Positions 1 through 6,315 of a DNA stretch of 12,756 nt are shown here, piece by piece. The DNA lies in contig JAIKZT010000087.1 of NCBI GenBank assembly GCA_024682015.1, positions 1 to 12,756 on the forward strand. The letters are read 5' to 3'. The notes under the pieces were generated by a model. The model worked only from the letters and a program-made list of their open reading frames with translations, was not told the origin of the DNA and made no database searches. Origin of the DNA: Clostridia bacterium. GTDB lineage: Bacteria > Bacillota > Clostridia > Peptostreptococcales > Anaerovoracaceae. The translations under genes and the position numbers were made by a program. Each line of letters begins with the position of its first letter. Positions within the stretch are counted from its first letter, which is position 1.

Positions 1-1
1 G

Positions 2-520
2 CCCATCAACGGCGTCAACAGCGCATCCGTGCCCGTCATGAGCTTCAACTACGGCGCAAGGCTTTACAGCCGCGTGAAGAAGACCATACGATTCATGTTC
101 TTCGCGGCGCTCACCTACAACGTGATCGCATGGATCGTCGTATTCCTCAACCCGGCGATGCTCATCCGCATGTTCTCCAGCGACGAGCAGCTGATCACCA
201 CCGCCATCCCCTGCCTGCACGTCTATTACGCAGCCTACTTCATGATGAGCTTTCAGACCGGCGGTCAGAACACGTTCGTCGCGCTCAACAAGCCGAAGTA
301 CGCCCTGTTCTTCTCCATGCTGCGCAAACTCATCCTCATCGTGCCCCTCACCATCATCCTGCCGCGCGTCGGCCTGGGCGTGATGGGCGTCTTCTACGCC
401 GAGATGCTCTCGCAGATCATCGGCGCCTCCCTGTGCTTCCTCACCATGTATGTGCGCATATACAAAAGGCTGCCCGCCGAAGACGGACAGCCCGATACGC
501 TGCATGGTGAAGCTCGCTGA
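2..520 (+). CDS. MATE-family efflux transporter, C-terminal part (5' end outside window)
   Basis: This is the last 172 or so residues of an integral membrane transporter of the MATE (multidrug and toxic compound extrusion) type. The frame is open from the first full codon at position 2, so the gene starts outside the window; the GTG at 29 is internal. Visible family features are the loop PVMSFNYGAR near the start, which matches the conserved P-x-x-x-F-N-Y-G-A segment of MATE proteins, and the later NTFVALNKPKYA stretch. Three hydrophobic helices follow: one around the segment with FFAALTYNVIAWIVVF, one in the LILIVPLTIILPRVGLG region, and one in MLSQIIGASLCFLTMYV. The tail is short and charged and ends PDTLHGEAR. 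MATE proteins exchange sodium ions or protons for organic cations and drugs at the cytoplasmic membrane; the substrate of this one cannot be read. No downstream gene shares its strand for 2.9 kb, so it is the last gene of its transcript. Confidence 0.85.
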   Translation, partial: PINGVNSASVPVMSFNYGARLYSRVKKTIRFMFFAALTYNVIAWIVVFLNPAMLIRMFSSDEQLITTAIPCLHVYYAAYFMMSFQTGGQNTFVALNKPKYALFFSMLRKLILIVPLTIILPRVGLGVMGVFYAEMLSQIIGASLCFLTMYVRIYKRLPAEDGQPDTLHGEAR

Positions 521-531
521 ACTTGCCGAAA

Positions 532-571
532 CGGCGATAAGCAACGACATCCTATGGAGTGCCGATTTTTT
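532..571 (+). terminator. Weak candidate terminator after the MATE gene
   Basis: A CGGC (532-535) can pair with GCCG (561-564), followed by a run of six T (566-571). The stem is only four base pairs with a 25-nt loop, so the T-run is better evidence than the hairpin. It lies 11 bp past the MATE stop codon, where a terminator would be expected. It may be a decayed or Rho-dependent end. Confidence 0.25.
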
Positions 572-594
572 GTTATTCTGTGAGCAGTAATGAA

Positions 595-904
595 TCTATC
601 TAAAGCCACTGAACCTGCAATCGGGATAAATGTGTCATCCCGGGCGCAGCAAAGGGTCTATCTAAGGCCACTGAACCTGCAATCGGGACAAATGTATCAT
701 CCAAGGCGCAGCGAAGGGTCTATCTAAGGCCACTGAACCTGCGATCGGGACAAATGTGTCATCCCGGGCGCAGCAAAGGGTCTATCTAAGGCCACTGAAC
801 CTGCAATCGGGATAAATGTGCCATCCCGGGCGCAGCAAAGGGTCTATCTAAGGCCACTGAACCTGCGATTGGAACAAATGTATCATTGGGAGCGCAGCAA
901 AGGA
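595..904. repeat. Five contiguous 62-bp direct repeats
   Basis: Units begin at 595, 657, 719, 781 and 843, each exactly 62 bp and starting TCTATCTAA(A/G)GCC (the fifth ends at 904). A partial sixth start, TCTTTTCAGG, follows at 905. Units differ by a few substitutions but have no length changes. Each unit has a first part with CACTGAACCTGC, a small hairpin (in unit 1 CGGGAT and ATCCCG around a nine-base loop; in unit 3 GACA-AATG-TGTC), and a second part ending GCGCAGCAAAGGGTCT. The second part resembles a short motif of the type GTCATCCTGAGCG.AGCGAAG, which I recall as widespread between genes in bacterial genomes. There are no spacers, and 62 is not divisible by three, so the array is neither CRISPR nor coding. 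Confidence 0.9.
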
Positions 905-1120
905 TCTTTTCAGGGACTTTGAGGCTATCAGTGCGACACTCCTGAAATCACAGTTTGGCCATCTTTCAATTCCGTCGTCCAGCCACCGTAAAGATGGTGA
1001 CCACACGCTAATAAAACCAATTAGCCACCGTTTACCGGCCTCAAATGGTGTCTATAGGCTGCACACTCAAAATGGGCACCACAAATGCGGTGCCCATCGC
1101 AAGTATTTGTCCTTTGGCCA

Positions 1121-1142
1121 ACACGGGGCCAGTCCGCTGGCA
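1121..1142 (+). repeat. 22-bp direct repeat, copy 1 (contains a hairpin)
   Basis: This 22-bp sequence, beginning ACACGGGG and ending CGCTGGCA, is repeated without a mismatch at 1331-1352. Its second half is a perfect five-base-pair hairpin, GCCAG-tccg-CTGGC (1128-1141). The two copies are 210 bp apart in the same orientation. Confidence 0.9.
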
Positions 1143-1330
1143 ACATCATCGCGTCGCCGCAAAATACTGTCTCATCTCTTCCATGCATAGGGTCACACGA
1201 AAATGTGACCCATCCAGCAAAAGTACCAGATGGGTCACATATCTGTAGTCGTTTATGCGGCACATTCAAAGAAATGCGGCCTTGGGGCACATCGGGTCGT
1301 GACCCAAACGAGAAAACAGCGTACGGGGGC

Positions 1331-1352
1331 ACACGGGGCCAGTCCGCTGGCA
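1331..1352 (+). repeat. 22-bp direct repeat, copy 2
   Basis: Exact copy of 1121-1142, same orientation, with the hairpin at 1338-1351. The 188 bp between the copies hold the GGGTCACA hairpins and the GGGTCGTGACCC palindrome. No open reading frame of note lies between them. Confidence 0.9.
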
Positions 1353-1414
1353 GGTGGTACACAGAGCTTGCCGAAGTAATCAGGGACCGTCAGCACAAGC
1401 TTAGGGACTGTCAT

Positions 1415-1438
1415 GGCCCTTCGACAGGCTCAGGGGCC
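1415..1438. repeat. REP-like dispersed motif (CTTCGACAGGCTCAG)
   Basis: GGCCC (1415-1419) and GGGCC (1434-1438) flank a core read on the minus strand as CTGAGCCTGTCGAAG. I recall this core as a very common extragenic motif in bacterial genomes and metagenomes, but I could not search for it. Degenerate forms of the same core lie at 517-531 (CTGAACTTGCCGAAA) and 1362-1376 (CAGAGCTTGCCGAAG). No T-run follows on either strand, so it is not an obvious terminator for the acyl-CoA synthetase gene that ends 21 bp away. Confidence 0.55.
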
Positions 1439-1458
1439 GCCCGCGCCGGCATCTGCCG

Positions 1459-3261
1459 CTAGTTCAGCTTCTTGTTTTCTGTCGCGAACCGCTTGATCTT
1501 CGCGGACGTGTTCTTCACGAAGGGTTCCGTGCGAAGGACCACCTTGTTGATTTTCTTGAACAGGGGCTCCTTGTCGTTCAGCGCGTCGACCTCCTTCTGC
1601 AGGAGCGCGAGGACCTTGTCCGGGTCATCCGCGTCTTCGCCTAAAACTGCCGCGACCTCCTCGGCCTCGGGGATGATCGTCGCCACGATGTTCTTGTTGT
1701 GACCCACCTCATCGTCCTCGGACCAGACCATGGACTCGGATACGTAAGGGCTGAGCGAGAGTTTGTACTCCAGTTCTTCCGGATAGACGTTCTTGCCGTT
1801 CGCCGTGATGATGACGTTCTTCATGCGGCCCGTGATGAAGATGAAGCGGTCCTTGTCGATGTAGCCCAGGTCGCCGGTGTGATACCAGCCGTCCTGCAGC
1901 ACTTCGGCCGTCTGTTCGGGCATCTGGTAATAGCCGAGCATGACGTGCTCGCCCTTGATGCAGATCTCGCCGATGCCGTCCTCGCCCGGATTGATGATCT
2001 TCGCATCGAAGTTGGGCAGAATGCGGCCGGCAGCCGCCGGATTGGCCAGTTCGCGGATGTCCGGGTTGAGCGCCGCCATGGGCGAGCACTCCGTTAAGCC
2101 GTAGCCCTGTACGCCGCGGAAGCCGAGATCGCAGAAGAAGTTCGTGATGACGGGATCCATGGGAGCGCCGCCGGCGATGATGGTGCGCATGCGGCCGCCG
2201 AACACGCCCGTGATCTTACCGAGGAACTTGGGCACGAGGTCAATGCCGATCTTCTTCGTGACCCGGTTGATCTTCAGGACCTTCGCGACGGTCTTGTCCT
2301 TGCCCTGCTTCCTGATGGTCTTGTTGATGGTCTTGTACAGCGCCTCAAAGATGGCGGGAACCCCTAAAAACAGCGTCGGCTGCAGTTCCTGCAGGTTCTT
2401 CTGGATATACTTCAGGCCTTCGCAGAAGCCGATGCAGGCGCCCTTGTACAGCGGTTCGAGGAAGTCGCAGGTGCAGGCGTACGTGTGGTGCAGCGGCAGC
2501 ACGTTGAAGAACGTGTCCGTCGGCAGCACTTCCAGCATGTTCGGCGCGCTCATCAGGTCGGAGACGATGTTCTTGTGGGAGAGCATGACCCCCTTGGAAA
2601 GCCCCGTCGTGCCAGACGTGAACAGCAGGATGCTCATCTCCTCCTCGTTGATCTCGCAGTCGATGTAGCTGTGGTCACCGCCCGCGATCATCGCGCGGCC
2701 TTCCTCCATCAGCCCCTTCAGGGACAGCTCGCCGCTGCCTTCGCCGGGCTCGGTGTACATGCCTACGACGCACTCGAGGCAGCCTTCGCCTGCGGCCTTC
2801 ATCTCGTTGAACAGGCCGACGTATTTCTTGCTCGCGATGACGCAGGAAACCTCCGCCTTCTTAGCGAGGCCGATCAGGTCTTCCTTCGCCAGTTCCTTGT
2901 CGAGGGGAACGACGACGCCCACGCCGCCGACCACGGTCAGGTAGGACAGGCACCAGTAATAGCAGTTCTCGCCGACGATCGCCACGCGCTTGCCCTTCAG
3001 GCCGTGCGCGTTCAGAGCCGTGCCCAGCGCGTTGATGTCGTCGAGCGCCTGGCGGTACGTGATGGTCGTGTAAGCCTTGTCGCCCGGGAACTTCATCTTG
3101 AACGCGGGGTTGCCCGGATACAGATCCGTCGACGTGACCATCAGGTGCTTGATGTTCGCGACGGGACGGCTCGTCTTGTAGATGAGATACTTGCTGGGGT
3201 CCGCGTTGATGCGGTTAACGAAATCCACGGCCCAATCCATGGCCTGCTGGCGGTAGATCAT
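1459..3261 (-). CDS. AMP-forming long-chain acyl-CoA synthetase-like enzyme
   Basis: A member of the adenylate-forming (ANL) superfamily, closest by motif and length to long-chain fatty acid-CoA ligases: it would activate a fatty acid with ATP to an acyl-adenylate and transfer it to CoA. The 600 residues cover the whole fold. Visible motifs are the phosphate-binding loop LLFTSGTTGLSKG (212-224), QGYGLTECSP (385-394) that binds adenine and Mg-ATP, YHTGDLGYID (460-469) with the ribose-binding aspartate, and the hinge GRMKNVIITANGKNVYPEE (478-496). The C-terminal lysine motif is NTSAKIKR (584-591), with K588 as the likely adenylation lysine; the usual glycine before it is alanine. There is no signal peptide, so it is cytoplasmic. 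The start is supported by AGGAGA (minus strand of 3268-3273) upstream of the ATG. It is monocistronic and divergent from the DUF1836 gene. The exact acyl substrate cannot be assigned; an acyl-ACP synthetase is a possible alternative. Confidence 0.9.
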   Translation of the reverse strand: MIYRQQAMDWAVDFVNRINADPSKYLIYKTSRPVANIKHLMVTSTDLYPGNPAFKMKFPGDKAYTTITYRQALDDINALGTALNAHGLKGKRVAIVGENCYYWCLSYLTVVGGVGVVVPLDKELAKEDLIGLAKKAEVSCVIASKKYVGLFNEMKAAGEGCLECVVGMYTEPGEGSGELSLKGLMEEGRAMIAGGDHSYIDCEINEEEMSILLFTSGTTGLSKGVMLSHKNIVSDLMSAPNMLEVLPTDTFFNVLPLHHTYACTCDFLEPLYKGACIGFCEGLKYIQKNLQELQPTLFLGVPAIFEALYKTINKTIRKQGKDKTVAKVLKINRVTKKIGIDLVPKFLGKITGVFGGRMRTIIAGGAPMDPVITNFFCDLGFRGVQGYGLTECSPMAALNPDIRELANPAAAGRILPNFDAKIINPGEDGIGEICIKGEHVMLGYYQMPEQTAEVLQDGWYHTGDLGYIDKDRFIFITGRMKNVIITANGKNVYPEELEYKLSLSPYVSESMVWSEDDEVGHNKNIVATIIPEAEEVAAVLGEDADDPDKVLALLQKEVDALNDKEPLFKKINKVVLRTEPFVKNTSAKIKRFATENKKLN

Positions 3262-3295
3262 AGGTTTTCTCCTGTTCTTTGCGTATTCTGTTATT

Positions 3296-3306
3296 TAGTA
3301 ATACTA
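3296..3306. promoter_or_regulatory. Palindrome TAGTA-A-TACTA in the synthetase leader
   Basis: A perfect five-base inverted repeat around a central A, in the untranslated leader about 22 bp upstream of the ribosome-binding site. It shares AATACTA with the site at 3322-3338 (minus strand) and with the hydrolase operator at 9544-9560. It may be a second operator, or chance in AT-rich DNA. Confidence 0.35.
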
Positions 3307-3321
3307 AAAATATACCACAAA

Positions 3322-3338
3322 ATCAATGTAGTATTGAT
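3322..3338. promoter_or_regulatory. Palindromic operator candidate over the synthetase transcription start
   Basis: ATCAAT (3322-3327) and ATTGAT (3333-3338) form a six-base inverted repeat around GTAGT. It begins four bases after the -10 box and covers the expected start point, the classic position for a repressor site. A second palindrome, TAGTA-A-TACTA (3296-3306), lies 15 bp further into the leader. The regulator is unknown; the adjacent DUF1836 protein or an acyl-responsive TetR/MarR-type repressor are candidates by inference. Confidence 0.55.
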
Positions 3339-3342
3339 AACT

Positions 3343-3371
3343 ATATTACTTTGTTTTTTCCGCCATGTCAA
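3343..3371 (-). promoter_or_regulatory. Sigma-A-type promoter of the acyl-CoA synthetase gene
   Basis: Read on the minus strand, TTGACA (3371-3366), a 17-base spacer and TAATAT (3348-3343) make a near-perfect vegetative promoter. Transcription should begin near 3336, giving a leader of about 75 nt before the ATG at 3261. The spacer contains a run of six A. Confidence 0.8.
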
Positions 3372-3424
3372 CTTCTGCGCGTTCAACTTTTCAGCGTTTT
3401 ACGCGTCTTTCAGTTCGCGGTTTA

Positions 3425-3433
3425 TGGTATAAT
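3425..3433 (+). promoter_or_regulatory. Extended -10 promoter of the DUF1836-antiporter unit
   Basis: TGGTATAAT (3425-3433) is an extended -10 element with a perfect TATAAT. No good TTGACA is found 15-19 bp upstream, which fits an extended -10 promoter or one needing an activator. Transcription should start near 3440, leaving a leader of about 23 nt. Confidence 0.65.
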
Positions 3434-3442
3434 ATCATGATA
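3433..3442. promoter_or_regulatory. Perfect palindrome TATCATGATA at the DUF1836 transcription start
   Basis: A ten-base perfect palindrome that starts at the last base of the -10 box and covers the expected start point. The position suggests a repressor site, possibly for autoregulation by the encoded DUF1836 protein; that link is inference. Confidence 0.4.
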
Positions 3443-3462
3443 AATCTCTTTTGGAGGCTATT

Positions 3463-3978
3463 ATGACGACACCGCTTTCGACCGAGCTGCGCATCCCCCG
3501 CTGGGAGCAGCTTCCCGCCATAGATCTGTACATGGACCAGGTGATCACCATGATCAATACCCAGCTTGGCCCCTTTTTCAGCCAGGTCGGCGTGCAGCCC
3601 ATCACGAAGAACATGATCAACAATTACGTGAAGGCCCGCATCGTCAGTCCCCCGGTGCGCAAGCGCTATCCCAAGCTTTCCGTGGCCATGATCATCGTGG
3701 TCTACATCTTGAAGAGCTGCTACGAGACAGAGGACGTGGGCAAGCTCATCCGCATGGGGCTGGGGCTCGAAGCCGGCATACCGACTACCTACGACCGTTT
3801 CTGCGAATCCGTTGAAACAGCCGTAAACGACGTTTTCAGCGGAGAAGTCCACGTGGCCGATGAAAACATCCAGGGGCGCGAAAGAAAGTATCTGATGGCG
3901 AATTTCGCCCTTTCCTTCGCCTGCAAATACTACGTCCAGTACAACTTCCTCCGCGCGGAGGAAGAAGAAGAATCCTGA
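3463..3978 (+). CDS. DUF1836 family (YkrK-like) putative DNA-binding regulator
   Basis: A 171-residue cytoplasmic protein of the DUF1836 family. The recognisable signature is IPRWEQLPAIDLYMDQV near the N-terminus, then ITKNMINNYVKARIVSPP, then RKRYPKLSVAMIIVVYILKS; this pattern is typical of the family and of a MerR-like winged helix arrangement. Family knowledge: Bacillus subtilis YkrK is a DUF1836 protein reported to repress a membrane protease gene, so a transcription-factor role is likely but the target here is unknown. The start chosen is the ATG at 3463, six bases after GGAGG (3453-3457); a TTG at 3451 in the same frame overlaps that ribosome-binding site and is not plausible. The acidic tail ends in EEEEES. 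It lies 23 bp upstream of the antiporter gene, and divergent from the acyl-CoA synthetase gene, so it could control either or both. Confidence 0.88.
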   Translation: MTTPLSTELRIPRWEQLPAIDLYMDQVITMINTQLGPFFSQVGVQPITKNMINNYVKARIVSPPVRKRYPKLSVAMIIVVYILKSCYETEDVGKLIRMGLGLEAGIPTTYDRFCESVETAVNDVFSGEVHVADENIQGRERKYLMANFALSFACKYYVQYNFLRAEEEEES

Positions 3979-4001
3979 TCCACCCATCCCCGGAGGTCTT
4001 T

Positions 4002-6269
4002 ATGGCGCTCATATCCGATCTGGCCATCATCCTGCTGACGGCGGGCGTGGTCACCGTCCTGTTCAAAAAGATCAACCAGCCCCTCGTGCTGGGCTACATC
4101 CTGTCGGGCTTTCTCATAGGTCCCTACATGCCTCTGTTCTTCTCGGCCCAGGATACCGCTTCCATCGAGACCTGGAGCGAGATCGGCATCATCGTCCTCA
4201 TGTTCTCCCTCGGCCTTGAATTCAGCTTCAAGAAGCTCGTGAGCGTGGGCGGCGGCGCAGTGATCACAGCCATGACCGTCATCGCCGGCATGCTCACCGC
4301 GGGCTACGCCACGGGTATGGCCATGGGCTGGCCCCGCATGGACGCCATCTTCCTGGGCGGCATGCTCTCCATGAGCTCCACGACCATCATCATCAAGGCG
4401 TTTTCGGAGCTGGGCGTGGAAAAGGAGCCCTTCGCGGGCATCGTGTTCGGCACCCTCGTCGTGGAGGACATCGCGGGCATCTTCATGATGATCATCCTGT
4501 CCACCATCTCCGTCTCCAAGAACATCTCCGGAGCGGACCTGGCGATGCAGTTGTCCATGCTCGTGCTGTACCTGGTCATCTGGTTCATCCTGGGCATCTA
4601 CTTCCTGCCTTCCATCATGCGCAGAGGCGCGAAGATCATGACGGACGAGACCCTGCTCATCGTCTCGCTGGGCATATGCTTCGGCATGGTGCTGCTGGCC
4701 GAAAAGCTGGGCTTCTCCTCGGCTCTCGGCGCGTTCCTCGCAGGCTCGCTCCTCGCCGGCACCATCCACGCCGAACGCGTCGAGCACATCACATCGAGCA
4801 TCAAGGACCTGTTCGGCACGGTGTTCTTCATCTCCGTCGGCATGATGATCGACCCGGCCATGGTCGTCACGTACAAGCTGCCCATCCTCATCATCAGCGC
4901 CGTCGTCATCCTCGGACAGACCATTTTCTCCACGATCGGCGTGCTGCTGGCGGGTCACAATCTGAAGACGGCCGTGCAGTGCGGCATGTCCCTCGCGCAG
5001 GTCGGCGAATTCGCCTTCATCATCGCCTCGCTGGGCATTTCCCTGGGGGTGACCTCTAACTATCTCTACCCCATCATCGTGTCCGTATCGGTGCTGACGA
5101 CCCTCACGACGCCCTACTGCATCAAGGGCGCCGGAAAGGTCTACGAACTGCTGCAGCGTGCGCTGCCAGGCAAGTTCGCGGCGCTTCTGAACCGCGACGA
5201 AAGCGGCGAAGCCGCGCTGAGATCGGGCAGCGCCTGGACGGGCTACCTCAAGCGCTATCTGCGCATTACGTTCATCTACGGCGCGCTGATGATGGCCTGC
5301 ACGCTCTTCGGCCACTACCTGCTGCTGCCGCTGCTCTCCCGCGTCCTGCAGCCGCAGACGGCCAGGATCATCACCCTCATCATCGTCTATCTGGGCATCG
5401 CGATGTTCATCCGCCCCTTCCTGGACCTGCATTCCTTCGACTTCACGAAGCTGTGGGTGCAGGGCGGCGCCTACAAGGCCGGCCTGATGGTGCTCACCGG
5501 CATCCGCGTCGTCGTCATCCTGCTGATCGCCTTCATCCCCCTGCACCGCATCGCCGGCGCCTCCGGCTACCTCTTCCTGCCCGCCGCCGCCGCCGCGCTC
5601 TTTCTGGCCTCGCGCTCGGGCTGGCTGGCATCCCGCTATCTGAACGCGGAGGCCCGCTTCATGGCCAACCTCAACGAAAGAAACCTGGAGGATACCGACG
5701 CCGTCACCGTGTCCGACATGCTCGATGAGCGCCTCCACGTCGGCCATTTCACCGTTTTCGCGGGCTATCGCATCGCGGGAAAGACGCTGAAGGAACTGGG
5801 CTGGGGCAAGCGCTACGACGTGAACATCATCAAGCTGATCCGGCAGAATGAACATCTGAACATGCCGGATGGAGACGTAACGCTGCAGGACGGCGACGAG
5901 ATTTACGTCATCGGCGAATCAGACAACATCTCGACTCTCTACAGCCGTCTCGGCGGCTGGCAACAGCCGGTCCAGCAGACGCTGCGCGAGTACATGGAGG
6001 AGGAAGAGAGCGTGGTCTCGGACCTGTACTCCTTCCCCATCCTCGTGGACAAGAGTTCGCCCCTGGCGGGCAAGACCATCCGGGACTGCGGCCTGCGCCG
6101 GGACTACGACTGCATGATCCTGGGCCTTCAGCGCAGCCACCTGCCCATTCCCACGCCGGACATCCACACGGTGATCGCCGCGGGCGATCAGATCTGGGTG
6201 CTCGGCACGCAGGACATGGCCGATAAGCTCATCGCCGCCGAGATGGTCAGCAGAAAAGCAAAAGTTTAG
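4002..6269 (+). CDS. CPA2-family monovalent cation/proton antiporter with two RCK-C domains
   Basis: A 755-residue membrane antiporter of the CPA2 (Kef/Nap-like) family, expected to exchange sodium or potassium ions for protons at the cytoplasmic membrane. Residues 1-380 form the exchanger: QPLVLGYILSGFLIGP (26-41), the helix end SLGLEFSFKKL (69-79), and TLVVEDIAGI (151-160), whose E155-D156 pair is in the ion-binding position. Residues 380-420 are soluble. Four more hydrophobic segments follow (about 422-446, 453-471, 492-512, 521-538). Two regulatory RCK-C (TrkA-C) domains end the protein, at about 575-648 and 676-746, each with the AGKT and GD.I.V(I/L)G pattern. There is no Rossmann nucleotide-binding RCK-N domain, unlike KefB/KefC. 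GGAGG (3992-3996) precedes the ATG, and the gene probably shares the DUF1836 transcript. A role in pH or cation homeostasis is inferred from the family; ion preference cannot be told from sequence. Confidence 0.88.
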   Translation: MALISDLAIILLTAGVVTVLFKKINQPLVLGYILSGFLIGPYMPLFFSAQDTASIETWSEIGIIVLMFSLGLEFSFKKLVSVGGGAVITAMTVIAGMLTAGYATGMAMGWPRMDAIFLGGMLSMSSTTIIIKAFSELGVEKEPFAGIVFGTLVVEDIAGIFMMIILSTISVSKNISGADLAMQLSMLVLYLVIWFILGIYFLPSIMRRGAKIMTDETLLIVSLGICFGMVLLAEKLGFSSALGAFLAGSLLAGTIHAERVEHITSSIKDLFGTVFFISVGMMIDPAMVVTYKLPILIISAVVILGQTIFSTIGVLLAGHNLKTAVQCGMSLAQVGEFAFIIASLGISLGVTSNYLYPIIVSVSVLTTLTTPYCIKGAGKVYELLQRALPGKFAALLNRDESGEAALRSGSAWTGYLKRYLRITFIYGALMMACTLFGHYLLLPLLSRVLQPQTARIITLIIVYLGIAMFIRPFLDLHSFDFTKLWVQGGAYKAGLMVLTGIRVVVILLIAFIPLHRIAGASGYLFLPAAAAALFLASRSGWLASRYLNAEARFMANLNERNLEDTDAVTVSDMLDERLHVGHFTVFAGYRIAGKTLKELGWGKRYDVNIIKLIRQNEHLNMPDGDVTLQDGDEIYVIGESDNISTLYSRLGGWQQPVQQTLREYMEEEESVVSDLYSFPILVDKSSPLAGKTIRDCGLRRDYDCMILGLQRSHLPIPTPDIHTVIAAGDQIWVLGTQDMADKLIAAEMVSRKAKV

Positions 6270-6315
6270 CGGTAAATGCCGCAGGCGCATTCCCGCGGCG
6301 CACGACACGCACGAC

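Larger units (their letters stand above)
905..1458. other. Gene-free region with a chain of small hairpins
   Basis: No convincing gene lies here; the short frames that cross it have no ribosome-binding site, no recognisable family and run through perfect hairpins. Hairpins that can be read directly: TTTCAGG (908-914) with CCTGAAA (941-947), enclosing AGTG-cga-CACT (930-940); CCATCTTT (959-966) with AAAGATGG (990-997); ATGGGCACC (1072-1080) with GGTGCCCAT (1089-1097); GCCAG-tccg-CTGGC twice (1128-1141 and 1338-1351); GGGTCACA (1190-1197) with TGTGACCC (1204-1211); a competing 12-bp stem, 1203-1214 with 1229-1240; GGC-a-CATT (1259-1266) with AATG-cg-GCC (1273-1281); and GGGTC-gt-GACCC (1294-1305). 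AGCCACCGT is repeated at 981 and 1023. The region lies between two convergent gene ends, so it need not contain promoters. Confidence 0.75.

Noticed and set aside
595..904. CRISPR array
   Set aside because: Units are contiguous and the whole 62 bp is conserved, leaving no variable spacers; no cas genes are present.
905..1458. Integron attC sites or a MITE
   Set aside because: No integrase, no cassette genes, no paired core sites, and no terminal inverted repeats with target duplications could be seen.
1021..1462. Two frames of 113 and 125 residues in the hairpin region
   Set aside because: They overlap on opposite strands, cross perfect hairpins and the direct repeats, have no ribosome-binding site and no family resemblance.
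2485..3432. 315-residue open frame on the plus strand across the acyl-CoA synthetase start
   Set aside because: Antisense of the synthetase and it runs on through its promoter; no recognisable domain.
3451..3465. TTG start for the DUF1836 gene
   Set aside because: The TTG overlaps the GGAGG ribosome-binding site; the ATG at 3463 has ideal spacing from it.
3930..5855. 641-residue open frame on the minus strand across the antiporter gene
   Set aside because: It is the antisense of the antiporter. Its sequence is low-complexity, rich in D, E, H, G and Q, matches no family, and arises from third-position GC bias.
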